Assembly: GCA_050943535.1 (NCBI GenBank)
Contig: JBMNPJ010000019.1
Span: 1 to 24,291, forward strand
From: Massiliimalia sp050943535
GTDB lineage: Bacteria > Bacillota > Clostridia > Oscillospirales > Ruminococcaceae
DNA: 24,291 bases
Direction: 5' to 3'
The position numbers and the translations under genes are program-made. The notes beneath the pieces were generated by a model. The model saw only the letters and a list, made by a program, of their open reading frames with translations. It made no database searches and had not been told where the DNA came from. Of this stretch, positions 6,527 to 15,474 are shown one piece after another; the first letter of the stretch is position 1, and each line of letters begins with the position of its first letter.

Positions 6527-6694
6527 TTACTTATCAAACAAATCGTTGTGTGTTCCAGTGCGAGTCAGAGTCAACACCAGCACATCATCCTAGATGCCCG
6601 ACCCAGTTTCCAGACAACTTATGGTTGTGGTTCTTTTCCGGCAGTACTTCGTCCATGGCCAGCGGTAAGCCGGTCATGGTCATAAGCGTCCACA
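6527..6694 (-). pseudogene. yafQ: YafQ/RelE-type toxin relic with internal deletion
   Basis: On the minus strand one frame reads LPLAMDEVLPEKNHNHKLSG and NWVGH. A second frame then gives DDVLVLTLTRTGTHNDLFDK and a TAA at 6527-6529. In YafQ-family mRNA-interferase toxins these two blocks are joined by a segment containing RECHI and DWLLIY, which is missing here. The C-terminal T-R-T-G-T-H-x-D-L-F signature is very characteristic. The 5' end is also gone beyond about 6694, and no DinJ-like antitoxin is seen. The gene is a deletion remnant. Confidence 0.65.
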
Positions 6695-7076
6695 GAACGC
6701 GCAGCCGCAGAATGAAATTCTGCGTTCAAAGGGGTTTGGGGGCGCTGCCCTCAACAAGCAAAGCGGAGGGGAAAATCACGGCAGAATTTTTCTCTCTGCG
6801 AGCCGAGTGTATTAACACCGGCATTGCTTGCAACTTCTACAAGATATTGAGTCAGACCATGGCTGTAAGCTAATCCCTGTGATGGAGTCAACCGCCCAAT
6901 ATCACTTGATTCGATATCAGTTTTTTAGCGAGAATAGATGAAAAGTTATCGTGGTAAATCCTCGCAAAGCAGCTTTATGAAGAACCTGAGATTCGTAAGT
7001 TGTATGAGAAAATCTGAAATCTATAGTGGTATAAATGATGATATAATATAATTTTTGTTTAATAATAATATGCATA
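6695..7076. other. Degenerate intergenic DNA
   Basis: There is a small hairpin at 6706-6724 (CGCAGAAT / ATTCTGCG). Two short open stretches look like gene tails: one ends at TGA after QYHLIRYQFFSENR (about 6834-6940), the other reads ILAKQLYEEPEIRKLYEKI and stops at about 7016. I cannot assign either. Composition turns strongly AT-rich from about 7020 on. Confidence 0.4.
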
Positions 7077-7105
7077 TTGACAAAAATGTTGAATAGGAGT
7101 ACGAT
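7077..7105 (+). promoter_or_regulatory. Candidate distal promoter of the binding-protein operon
   Basis: A perfect TTGACA (7077-7082) and TACGAT (7100-7105) are separated by 17 bp. It would give a leader of about 230 nt before the first lipoprotein gene. The AT-rich leader has no structure that I recognise as a riboswitch. Confidence 0.4.
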
Positions 7106-7286
7106 GAAATAAAAGAAAAATATTTTATTCACAACTATAGTTATGAAAAATTAGATTTTAAAGAAAAATAGCAAAAGCGAAAGTTGTGGAAAATGTTTTT
7201 TAAAAAATTCGGTTACATATTTTAATCGGCGGGAAATCTTAAAGACTTTACGCTTTTTCTATCTCTTTTTTTCTGTGATCAAGATA

Positions 7287-7314
7287 TTGAATTTTTACAT
7301 AAGTTTTCTATAAG
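7287..7314 (+). promoter_or_regulatory. Candidate proximal promoter of the binding-protein operon
   Basis: TTGAAT (7287-7292) and TATAAG (7309-7314) are separated by 16 bp. Transcription would begin about 20 nt before the GGTGA ribosome site of the first gene. Which of the two candidate promoters is used cannot be decided from sequence. Confidence 0.4.
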
Positions 7315-7342
7315 TACTGATATCAGAAAAGCTGGTGATATT

Positions 7343-8722
7343 ATGAAATCAAAGAAAAGGCAGATGTTTGCCATTTTGTTAGCAGGAGATTTTTTATTAG
7401 TTTCAGGCTGTATTTCAAAAGATACACCAGAGTCAGAGACCGAATCCTATGATTTGGAGATGACAGTTTATCTGGATCCCGTATCCGAGGATTTGATTAA
7501 GTCAGGTGTGGGTAGATTTACACAGAGTACTCTGCTAAACATCAAATGGAACTTAGTGGACTGTACAGATATGAGTTCCAAGGAATTCCGCCAAAAGCTG
7601 GAACAAGATCGGAAAAAGGGAGAAGGACCGGATATTCTGTTTTTTAACTCTTTCACCTGTGCAGACCCTAACCTGGAACTGCGGAGCGGAGATCTTTTAG
7701 ATATCACTGACTTTACAGAAGAATTACAGGAGAGTAATGGGGATTATTTAACAGAGCGTATGGTAGAAGCAGCTTCCTATGAGGGAAAGTGTTATTTACA
7801 GCCGATCTGTTTTCAGCTGCCCATTTTTCTGGGGCTTCAATCTGTTGTGGAGGAAGTGGGATTCCAACCGGAGGCCTTTTCTGATATTTTTGGCTTATTA
7901 GAGGAGACCTCCCGGCTAATGGAAGGAGAGATTCCCATGTTCGATCAGCCTGGGGTGCTGGAAGAACTGGTATGCCGATACAGCGGGATTTCTCTGATTG
8001 ATTATGACACAGGAGAAATGCAGCTTGATTCACCGGAGTTTCAGAAATTGTGTGAGGAGTATCAGAAGCTGTACGAATGGGATCATGCAGTAGAAGAAAG
8101 AAATCCGGGATATACAGCGGGATATCAGGCATTATGGAATCGGAAAGCAGTTTTCACAAACAGCCATCAGGAGAACGTAGATTATTTTGCCAGTGATCTA
8201 TTGGCCGCAAACTATCAGAATTCCTCAGTCCTTTTGCCTGTAAAAGGAGTAGGAGGAGAACCAGTAGCAGTAATTACCAATTCAGCAGGGATTTGGGCAG
8301 AGACAGAACATCCGGAAGAGGCAATACAGTTTTTAGATGAGCTTCGGAATTTTGTCAGCTATAGTCTTTATCCCGGCAGCATGCCGGCATTTCCCTGGTG
8401 GAACTGGGCTTTGTTTTGGGCGGATGCCAGTTCGATACAGCCTAGATATCAGTATTCTTATCCACTGGATATATATGGAATTCCTATGGAGCCATATGAT
8501 GGAGATGTTTATCATCGAGACTATGTGGAAACTGAATATACCGGGTTGATCACAGCAGATAATCCGGCAGTTTTTGAGACGGACTTGATTAAAAAAGGAG
8601 GACTGCTGGAGCAGCATATGGAGCCTTTTTTCCAGGGGACGGAAAGCTATGAGGACTGTGTTCAAAAATTGGAGGATAGTTTGAAGGAGCATATTTCATA
8701 TGGAAAGGGGCAAGAAAAATGA
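7343..8722 (+). CDS. Solute-binding lipoprotein A1 (ABC transporter, family 1-like)
   Basis: 459 aa. The signal peptide MKSKKRQMFAILLAGDFLLV ends in a lipobox (VSGC, Cys at residue 23), so the protein is anchored on the outside of the membrane. The mature part has features of family 1 extracellular binding proteins: EFRQKLEQDRKKGEGPDILF (residues about 80-100), where G-x-G-P-D-I is a hallmark, and a C-terminal EPFFQGTESYEDCVQKLEDS (about 428-447). It starts 4 nt after GGTGA, a start region copied almost exactly in A2 and A3. Its stop overlaps the start of B1 by ATGA. It is closely similar to A2. The ligand is unknown; oligosaccharides would fit the MalFG-type permeases downstream. Confidence 0.85.
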   Translation: MKSKKRQMFAILLAGDFLLVSGCISKDTPESETESYDLEMTVYLDPVSEDLIKSGVGRFTQSTLLNIKWNLVDCTDMSSKEFRQKLEQDRKKGEGPDILFFNSFTCADPNLELRSGDLLDITDFTEELQESNGDYLTERMVEAASYEGKCYLQPICFQLPIFLGLQSVVEEVGFQPEAFSDIFGLLEETSRLMEGEIPMFDQPGVLEELVCRYSGISLIDYDTGEMQLDSPEFQKLCEEYQKLYEWDHAVEERNPGYTAGYQALWNRKAVFTNSHQENVDYFASDLLAANYQNSSVLLPVKGVGGEPVAVITNSAGIWAETEHPEEAIQFLDELRNFVSYSLYPGSMPAFPWWNWALFWADASSIQPRYQYSYPLDIYGIPMEPYDGDVYHRDYVETEYTGLITADNPAVFETDLIKKGGLLEQHMEPFFQGTESYEDCVQKLEDSLKEHISYGKGQEK

Positions 8723-10023
8723 AACGATATGTTGCGGCAGCCCTTTCTAGTTTGTTTTTGATGTCCTGTATTTCCTGCGAGACACCAGAAAAAAGCGACC
8801 CTGCGGATACGATCCATGTAGATGTTTTTTCTACTGTAGCGCAGGAAGATGATGCCTTTATTACATGGCTTCTGCGCTGCGCGGAAGAATGGAAGAATGA
8901 AGATTATCAAATAGAAATAGATACGGTTTTTAACAGTAGGCAAGATAGACAGCTTGTTCATCAAAATATGCTTTATTTTGAGTTTACCAGTCCAGATCTG
9001 GTGCTCTTGACACCAATAGAATTTAGTTATTACATCGATTATGATATTATCCAGCCATTGAATGAATACGCAGAGCGGAATGAAAATTGGAATGCGGATA
9101 TTTTTATTGATACCCTATTGGAAAACAGCTCTTTAGGCGGGAAACTGTATGGAGTGCCAGTGCTGGCAGAGACGCGTGGGTTGTGGTATCGAAAAGATGT
9201 GCTGGCACAGGCAGGACTGCCAGAGGAACCGGAAATCAATACCTGGGATGAGTTTTTGGATATTTTAGTCACTGTGAAGGAGCGTTGTCCGGAGGTGGTG
9301 CCCTTTTTCCACTACGAAACTATCATAGAGACATTGGTGTTCAATACAGGTGGGGAATTTATTTCGGACAATAAATGGGTATCCCAGAGTACTCCTTATC
9401 GAGAAGCTTTTAACTTTGCGGAACAGTTGGCACAGAATCAGCTTTTGTCAGCGGGAGGAGTTACACCCAGTTTGGATGACCAGCAAGAATCATTGGATTT
9501 ATTCCGGGAAGGAAAGATTGCCTTTTATATGGATTATCAGTTTTTGAGAGGCTGGTACGAGAACCATTTGTATGATCCGTGGGAGAATTTTACGGAAGAA
9601 GTAGGGTTTCTGCCGTTTCCAACCATTGATGGAAGCAGACCCTATGGACAGAACGGAATGCGTCAGTTTATGATTCCGAAATATTCCCATTATCCGGAAG
9701 AGGCTTTTGATTTTATTCAATATTGTATGTCATCGGAATCTTATGGGGAAATGGTGGTACAGACCTCATATTTGCCCACAACAAAGAGTGAAGCAGAATT
9801 GTCCTACTATACCGACGATCCCATTCGGAGGGTACAGGTGGATTTACTGTCTAATACAAAAAATTTGATGAGGACAGATTCTTTTGATTTTCCGCATTAC
9901 GGAATGAAAAATTTAGTTCGATCCATAGAGGACAGAAAAGTAACAGCTGAGAACGCATATAACAGTTATCCAGCAATCGCAGCAGATCATTTTTCTGCAT
10001 CAAATTTAATTGTACTGCCATAA
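8719..10023 (+). CDS. Solute-binding lipoprotein B1 (family 1)
   Basis: 434 aa, start ATG 8719 overlapping the A1 stop by 4 nt, with AGGGG upstream. The signal peptide MKRYVAAALSSLFLMSC has a LMSC lipobox at Cys 17. The body is a more classical MalE-type binding protein than A1: GKLYGVPVLAETRGLWYRKD, then VLAQAGLPEEPEINTWDEFL (substrate-lobe motif, about residues 140-180), and AFDFIQYCMSSESYGEMVVQ near the C-terminus, where helper helices usually lie. It ends in ASNLIVLP. Translational coupling to A1, repeated in the other two pairs, suggests that A and B products are needed in similar amounts. Confidence 0.85.
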   Translation: MKRYVAAALSSLFLMSCISCETPEKSDPADTIHVDVFSTVAQEDDAFITWLLRCAEEWKNEDYQIEIDTVFNSRQDRQLVHQNMLYFEFTSPDLVLLTPIEFSYYIDYDIIQPLNEYAERNENWNADIFIDTLLENSSLGGKLYGVPVLAETRGLWYRKDVLAQAGLPEEPEINTWDEFLDILVTVKERCPEVVPFFHYETIIETLVFNTGGEFISDNKWVSQSTPYREAFNFAEQLAQNQLLSAGGVTPSLDDQQESLDLFREGKIAFYMDYQFLRGWYENHLYDPWENFTEEVGFLPFPTIDGSRPYGQNGMRQFMIPKYSHYPEEAFDFIQYCMSSESYGEMVVQTSYLPTTKSEAELSYYTDDPIRRVQVDLLSNTKNLMRTDSFDFPHYGMKNLVRSIEDRKVTAENAYNSYPAIAADHFSASNLIVLP

Positions 10024-10051
10024 AGAGGATAGGACGAAAATGGGTGATATT

Positions 10052-11425
10052 ATGAAGCTAAATAAAAAACAAGTTACAGGTCTTCTATTTTCCATTTTAC
10101 TTTGTCTGACTGCAGGATGTTCTTCTAATGGAGAGAATGAAAAATTAGAAGAGGAACAATATGATGCAGAACTGACCATTTATATGGACCCGATTTCAGA
10201 AGAATTAATTCGTGTCACTGTTGGAGATTTTGAGAGCAGCAGCCCTTTTAAGGTAAAATGGAATCTGGTGGATTGTACGGATATGACTTCCAAGGAATTT
10301 CGTCAAAAGCTGGAACAAGACCGAAAAAAGGGAGAGGGACCAGATATTTTGTTTTTGAATTCCTTTACCTGTACTGATCCTAATTTGGAGATGCAAAGGG
10401 AAAATCTTCTGGACCTTACTGAATATATAGAAGGACTGCAACAGGAGGGCACTTTGCTGCAGCATTTAGCAGATGCCTGTACTTATGATGGAAAAAACTA
10501 TTTACAACCCATCTGCTTTCAGCTACCGGTATTTCTGGGGCTCAACTCTGTTGTGACAGAAGTCGGATTTCAGACAGAGTCTTGTTCTAATATTTCTGGA
10601 TTATTGGGAGAGGCTTCCCGGCTAATGGAGAGAGAAATTTCAATGTTTGATCAACCTGGAATACTGGAAGAATTGGTCAGTCAGTACGGAGGAGCAGTAC
10701 TTATTGATTATGATACAGGGGAGCTGCAGACTGATTCGCCGGAATTGCAGAAGTTATGTGAGCAATATCAAAAGTTGTATGAATGGGATCATTCTGTGGA
10801 GGAAAGAAAACCAGGATATACGTCTGGATATCAAGCTTTGTGGAATAAAGATGCTATTTTTACGAACAGTCATCAAGAATATCTTGACTATTTTTCAATC
10901 GACATGCAAGCGGCTAATTATCAGGATTCTTCTGTTTTGCTTGCTGCAAGAGGGATAGATGAAGAACCGTCATCCGTCATCACGAATTCGGCGGGAATTT
11001 GGGTGAAGACAGAATATCCAGACGAGGCGTTGGGTTTCCTTACATCAATTTCCCATGTCTGTAATTACTATCTTTACCCTTCCAGTATGCCAGCTGTAGA
11101 ATGGCGTATTAGAAATATGTTTCTTGGTGGGATTCCTTACCTGCAGGGACAGACTACATATGATTACCAATTGGCAACTTATGGCATACCGATGGAGCGT
11201 TATTGGGATAAAGCATACGCTTATCAGGAAGAATATCTTGATTTGGTAGAGGCGAAATATCCAGTTTTATTTGAGACTGATGTGATCAAGGCGGGAGGAA
11301 TTTTCAGCCAAAGCATGGAACCGTTTTGGGAAGGGAGCGACAGCTATGAAAACTGTCTGCAAAAACTGAACCAGAAATTGAAAAGCCATCTTTTTGATGA
11401 AACTGAGAAGGAGGAACAGTCATGA
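10052..11425 (+). CDS. Solute-binding lipoprotein A2, paralog of A1
   Basis: 457 aa. The start chosen is ATG 10052 behind GGTGATATT, the same context as A1; an earlier in-frame start at 10010 lies inside B1 and would spoil the signal peptide. The signal sequence KQVTGLLFSILLCLTAGC ends in a lipobox-like TAGC. The core NLVDCTDMTSKEFRQKLEQD and KKGEGPDILFLNSFTCTDPN is nearly the same as in A1; the region after residue 330 and the N-terminal 40 residues differ more. The stop overlaps B2 by ATGA. Same proposed role: surface ligand capture for the downstream permeases. Confidence 0.85.
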   Translation: MKLNKKQVTGLLFSILLCLTAGCSSNGENEKLEEEQYDAELTIYMDPISEELIRVTVGDFESSSPFKVKWNLVDCTDMTSKEFRQKLEQDRKKGEGPDILFLNSFTCTDPNLEMQRENLLDLTEYIEGLQQEGTLLQHLADACTYDGKNYLQPICFQLPVFLGLNSVVTEVGFQTESCSNISGLLGEASRLMEREISMFDQPGILEELVSQYGGAVLIDYDTGELQTDSPELQKLCEQYQKLYEWDHSVEERKPGYTSGYQALWNKDAIFTNSHQEYLDYFSIDMQAANYQDSSVLLAARGIDEEPSSVITNSAGIWVKTEYPDEALGFLTSISHVCNYYLYPSSMPAVEWRIRNMFLGGIPYLQGQTTYDYQLATYGIPMERYWDKAYAYQEEYLDLVEAKYPVLFETDVIKAGGIFSQSMEPFWEGSDSYENCLQKLNQKLKSHLFDETEKEEQS

Positions 11426-12729
11426 AGCGATTTTTAACTCTGGTTTGTACAGTGATGATTTTGATTTCGACTGTTTCTTGCGGAGAAGAGGCAAAAGGAA
11501 AACCTCAGAAATTCAGAATAGATGTTCATGCGGTGGCAAGTACAAAAGATGATCCTTTGATTGCTTGGTTAGAGGATTGTGCGAATGAATGGAGCGGAGA
11601 AAAATACCAAATAGAAATTACTTCTATTTTCACTGATAACGCTAACTGGATGATTGAACATAAAAAAACTTTAGACGTTCCGGAAGTAAGTGCAGATTTA
11701 GTGCTTTTGACTCCAGGTGAGTTGAGTTATTATGCGGATACAGAAACGATTCTACCTATGGATCAATATATGGAACAAAATGAAGCTTGGGATCCGGATA
11801 TCTATATTGATTCTCTTTTGGAAAACAGCTCAGTTGATGGAAAATTGTACGGAATTCCAGTCTTGAGTGAAACGCAGGGGCTGTGGTATCGGAAGGATAT
11901 ACTCACACAGATAGGATTACCAGAGGAGCCAGAAATCAATACCTGGGAGGAATTTCTCAGTATCTTAAAAACAATCAAGCAGAATTGTCCGGAAGTGCTG
12001 CCGTTTTTCCATTTTGGAGATCTGAGTCAAATGACAGTATTTAATGCGGGAGGAAAATTTATCGACGAGAAACAGAATAAATGGGTGTCTCAGAGCACGC
12101 CTTACCGTGAGACATTTGAATTTGTAGAACAGCTGGCAGTGAACGATCTTGTTACCGTCAACGGAATAAGCCCCGGAAAGGAAACTAGACAGGAATATAC
12201 ACAGATGTTTCGAGAAGGAAAAATAGCATTCTGTCTGGATGGAAATTTCTTCCGTGAGATGAACGAAAATAATATCTATACCCCATGGGAAAATTTTTCA
12301 GAAGATGTGGGATTCCTGCCGTTCCCCAGTATGGATGGGAGTAAGCCGTATGTACAGAATACTATGAGACATTTTGTGATTCCCAAATACTCCCGCTATC
12401 CAGAGGAAGTTTTTGATTTTATCCAGTATTGTATGTCATCGAAATCCTATGGAGAAATGGCAGTGCAGACCCCATATCTGCCTACAACAAAGAGTGCGGC
12501 AGAATTGTCCTACTATACCGATGATCCCATTCGGAGTGTGCAGGTGGATTTGTTGTCAAATACCAAAAATCTTATGCGCATCGAACGATTCAATCCTCCA
12601 TTTGGAGGTTTTAGCCAATTGCTTTTATCTGTGGAATCAGGAGAAGTAACTGCGCAAAAGGCGTTTGACAGCTATCCTGTTATTGCGACTAATCGTTTTT
12701 CAGAATCCGATTTGATTGTGCTGCCCTAA
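11422..12729 (+). CDS. Solute-binding lipoprotein B2, paralog of B1
   Basis: 435 aa, ATG 11422 overlapping A2, with AAGGAGG as ribosome site. The lipobox is TVSC (Cys 20). It shares with B1 GLWYRKDILTQIGLPEEPEI, then TWEEFLSILKTIKQNCPEVL, the central FPSMDGSKPYVQNTMRHF region and a C-terminal block AELSYYTDDPIRSVQVDLLS that is almost unchanged, including at DNA level. Its end (SESDLIVLP) matches that of B1. Sequence between these blocks has drifted, as expected for a pair duplication followed by divergence of ligand-contacting parts. Confidence 0.85.
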   Translation: MKRFLTLVCTVMILISTVSCGEEAKGKPQKFRIDVHAVASTKDDPLIAWLEDCANEWSGEKYQIEITSIFTDNANWMIEHKKTLDVPEVSADLVLLTPGELSYYADTETILPMDQYMEQNEAWDPDIYIDSLLENSSVDGKLYGIPVLSETQGLWYRKDILTQIGLPEEPEINTWEEFLSILKTIKQNCPEVLPFFHFGDLSQMTVFNAGGKFIDEKQNKWVSQSTPYRETFEFVEQLAVNDLVTVNGISPGKETRQEYTQMFREGKIAFCLDGNFFREMNENNIYTPWENFSEDVGFLPFPSMDGSKPYVQNTMRHFVIPKYSRYPEEVFDFIQYCMSSKSYGEMAVQTPYLPTTKSAAELSYYTDDPIRSVQVDLLSNTKNLMRIERFNPPFGGFSQLLLSVESGEVTAQKAFDSYPVIATNRFSESDLIVLP

Positions 12730-12754
12730 CCAATCATAGAAAGAAGGTTTTACC

Positions 12755-14074
12755 ATGTTGTTTATAAAAAGAACAAGCGTAAAAGCAATTCTTGCAGGAC
12801 TGACAGCACTTTTGTTTTGTGCTTCCTGTCAAGGAGGAGAAAGTTCAGAAGGGAAGGCCAGTGAACAGACCAATAAAACACTTTCTCTTTCTGTAGAATC
12901 TGTAAGTTATACTGCTTGTCAGAGTACATTTGATGAATACCAAAAACGTTATCCAGAGGTGGTGATGAACGTCGATGTAATTGATAGCAGCAGTTTTCAA
13001 AATTTTCGAAGCAAATTAAATTCCCAGCTGATGGCAGGAGAAGGGCCGGACTTAATCTTTATCGGTTTTAATTATTTCAATGATGTTGACAAGTTGATGA
13101 AAGCAGGGGTGTTTGCGCCTCTTGACCCATTTCTGGAAGCGGATGAGGACTTTAACCGTACGGATTATGTGGAACCTGTACTGGATGCTGGGGTATTTGA
13201 CGGAACCCAATATATTATGCCGCTGGGGTATCAATACCGACTGGCTGTGACAACTCAGCAGATGATTGATGAAACGGGCTTTGATACAGCTGCCTCTTCT
13301 GCAGGATATTTCGGCTTTGTGGAACAGATGGATAAACTGTATGAGAATTATCCAGACCGGTATGTGATTGCAAATGCCGGCTCCTTAGCCAATTTTCCCA
13401 ATGTAATGGGGGTTGAACTGTTTGACTATAAAAACGGGAAAGTGCTGATGGATACCCCGGAGATGAAACAGGCCTGCGAATATTACCAGAAGCTGTACGC
13501 CCAGGACAATGACAATTCCAGACTGTATGGAAGTGATTTTCCTTTTGTAGCATCCGAGCTGCATGAGAAGAAATCTATGCTTTATTTTGCTCTGGATATC
13601 GGTTCTGTCTTTGAACTAGCTAACGAAATCGGTCTGTGTGGGGATACGCCGGTCATGCTGCCTTATCCAGAAGTGGATGGGGATGTGGGTTCTGTTTGCC
13701 AGTTTGCTATGGCAATTCGTGCTAACAGCCAGAATCAGCAGAATGCATACAATATGATTGATCTGTTCTTGGAAGAAGATTCTCAGTTATCAGTGAGCGG
13801 AGGAGATCTGCCGGTGAGAAAGTCCGCACTTCATCAGGTCGTGCAGATGGAATATCAAAGAAAAAATCTGGCGGAAGATTCTGCTGTGACAGAAGAATTT
13901 GCAAATCAGTATGAGCAGCTGGCCTCAAGTGTAAAGAGCTGTCATTTTACCAATCATCTGGTGGTATCTGACTTTGTGGGAAAGAAGATGAAGCCCTACT
14001 TTTTAGGAGAAAAGAGCTATGAGGAATGTATGAAAGACTTTGTGGACTACGCTGAAATTTATCTGTCTGAGTAA
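12755..14074 (+). CDS. Solute-binding lipoprotein C1
   Basis: 439 aa, ATG 12755 with AGAAGG 7 nt upstream. The signal peptide ends in CASC (Cys about 25). Family 1 binding-protein features: YQKRYPEVVMNVDVIDSSSF near residue 60, LMAGEGPDLIFIGFNYFNDV (about 92-112), FDGTQYIMPLGYQYRLAVTT (about 148-167) and a C-terminal KPYFLGEKSYEECMKDFVDY. It stands alone, 25 nt after B2, not coupled to a partner. Its closest relative is C2 downstream: the central region and the last 60 residues are nearly identical, while the N-terminus and the region around residues 250-370 differ. Confidence 0.85.
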   Translation: MLFIKRTSVKAILAGLTALLFCASCQGGESSEGKASEQTNKTLSLSVESVSYTACQSTFDEYQKRYPEVVMNVDVIDSSSFQNFRSKLNSQLMAGEGPDLIFIGFNYFNDVDKLMKAGVFAPLDPFLEADEDFNRTDYVEPVLDAGVFDGTQYIMPLGYQYRLAVTTQQMIDETGFDTAASSAGYFGFVEQMDKLYENYPDRYVIANAGSLANFPNVMGVELFDYKNGKVLMDTPEMKQACEYYQKLYAQDNDNSRLYGSDFPFVASELHEKKSMLYFALDIGSVFELANEIGLCGDTPVMLPYPEVDGDVGSVCQFAMAIRANSQNQQNAYNMIDLFLEEDSQLSVSGGDLPVRKSALHQVVQMEYQRKNLAEDSAVTEEFANQYEQLASSVKSCHFTNHLVVSDFVGKKMKPYFLGEKSYEECMKDFVDYAEIYLSE

Positions 14075-14109
14075 ATAGAAAAGCTCCTAATCGTAAAGTT
14101 GGTGAGATT

Positions 14110-15474
14110 ATGAAAAAAACAAGAAAAGCTGTCAGCATGATTTTAAGCTTGATACTTTGTTTGACTGTAGGCTGCGGCACCGGAGAATCAGAAAAATCAG
14201 CTGAAAAGCAGGGAAAAGAAGGATTGACTCTGTATGTAGATGCACAGTCAGAATTGTTGATTCAATATGCTATGGGAGACATTGAAAAAACTGCGATAGA
14301 ACCGATTCACTGGAATTTGGTGGATTTGAGGAATCTGACTCCAGAAGAATTTCAGAAAAAACTGTATAAAGATTTAGAAGCAGGAAAGGGACCGGATGTT
14401 ATTTTCATTAATCCAGATACTTGTCCGGATCCATATCTTGCGATGCAAAAAGGATACTTTATGGATCTTACAGAGGCAATCGAGCAGTTTGAAGGTCATG
14501 AAGATACCATTGTGCCTGATCTTTTGGAAGAAGGAAGCTATCAAGGGGTGCCGTATCTTTTAACTGCAGGATATGTACTGCCTATCTATTTGGGGAAGGA
14601 AACTGTATTGGAATCCACAGGATTTGAACTGGAAAAGAGCAGTACTTTGCCAGAGTTTTTTGAACAGGCAAACGAGAGTAAGGAAACAGATTACTTTTTT
14701 GACCAAAAAGGAGAATTGGAAAAGGCAATCCGGCAGTATGCGGGAAGCTGGTTAATTGATTATGAGAATAAAACGGTAGGTTTGGATGAGGAATGGGAAA
14801 AGCTGTGCAGGCTATATCAAAAACTGTATGAAATGGATCAGAGCACGCCGGAGTATGAACGGGAATTTTTTTCGGGTTTTCGGCGGCTAAATGATGGAAA
14901 CGCATTGCTGACCGCCAGTATCGAGGAGAATCTCAACTACTTTGTGGCGGATATTCGAGCAGTTGATTATAAAGATACCCCTGTGTTAGTACCGCTGCAG
15001 ACGCAGAAGGGAACCATAGCGGGAGAAATCACCTCTTCATTTGGAATTAATGTGAACACTAAAAAGAAGGAAGAGGCCTACCAGTTTGTCCATGAATTGC
15101 TTCACATTATCCGACCGTCTGTCATTTATGGACAACAAGAAGGAAATCGGTGGACACAGGTATATACATTTGTAATTGCCCAAATCACATTAGATGAATG
15201 CTTTGAGATGGTAGCGCAGGGAGGAGTGCCACTTGCACCATTTAACGTAGATGATCCGGAAGCGTATGATTACTACAACCGTTATTTAGAATTGCTTTAT
15301 TGGCCTATGGAGGCAAGCTTTGAGACTGTGGTAACCAAAGACGGAGGAATCATTGAGGAATGTATGGAACCCTTTTTTGCCGGAGAGGAGAGCTACGAAA
15401 GCTGTGCAGAAACACTAAAAACCAAACTGGAAGAATACCTGACTATGTCACAGAAAGAAGGGAAAGGAGCATGA
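14110..15474 (+). CDS. Solute-binding lipoprotein A3, divergent A-type paralog
   Basis: 454 aa. ATG 14110 is preceded by GGTGAGATT, matching the A1 and A2 start regions. The signal peptide ISMILSLILCLTVGC-like segment ends in a TVGC lipobox (Cys about 22). The WNLVDLRNLTPEEFQKKLYK and GKGPDVIFINPDTCPDPYLA blocks align with A1/A2, but overall it is clearly more distant. The C-terminal FETVVTKDGGIIEECMEPFF and GEESYESCAETLKTKLEEYL are conserved. Its stop overlaps B3 by ATGA, so the A-B pairing is preserved in this third, older pair. Confidence 0.85.
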   Translation: MKKTRKAVSMILSLILCLTVGCGTGESEKSAEKQGKEGLTLYVDAQSELLIQYAMGDIEKTAIEPIHWNLVDLRNLTPEEFQKKLYKDLEAGKGPDVIFINPDTCPDPYLAMQKGYFMDLTEAIEQFEGHEDTIVPDLLEEGSYQGVPYLLTAGYVLPIYLGKETVLESTGFELEKSSTLPEFFEQANESKETDYFFDQKGELEKAIRQYAGSWLIDYENKTVGLDEEWEKLCRLYQKLYEMDQSTPEYEREFFSGFRRLNDGNALLTASIEENLNYFVADIRAVDYKDTPVLVPLQTQKGTIAGEITSSFGINVNTKKKEEAYQFVHELLHIIRPSVIYGQQEGNRWTQVYTFVIAQITLDECFEMVAQGGVPLAPFNVDDPEAYDYYNRYLELLYWPMEASFETVVTKDGGIIEECMEPFFAGEESYESCAETLKTKLEEYLTMSQKEGKGA

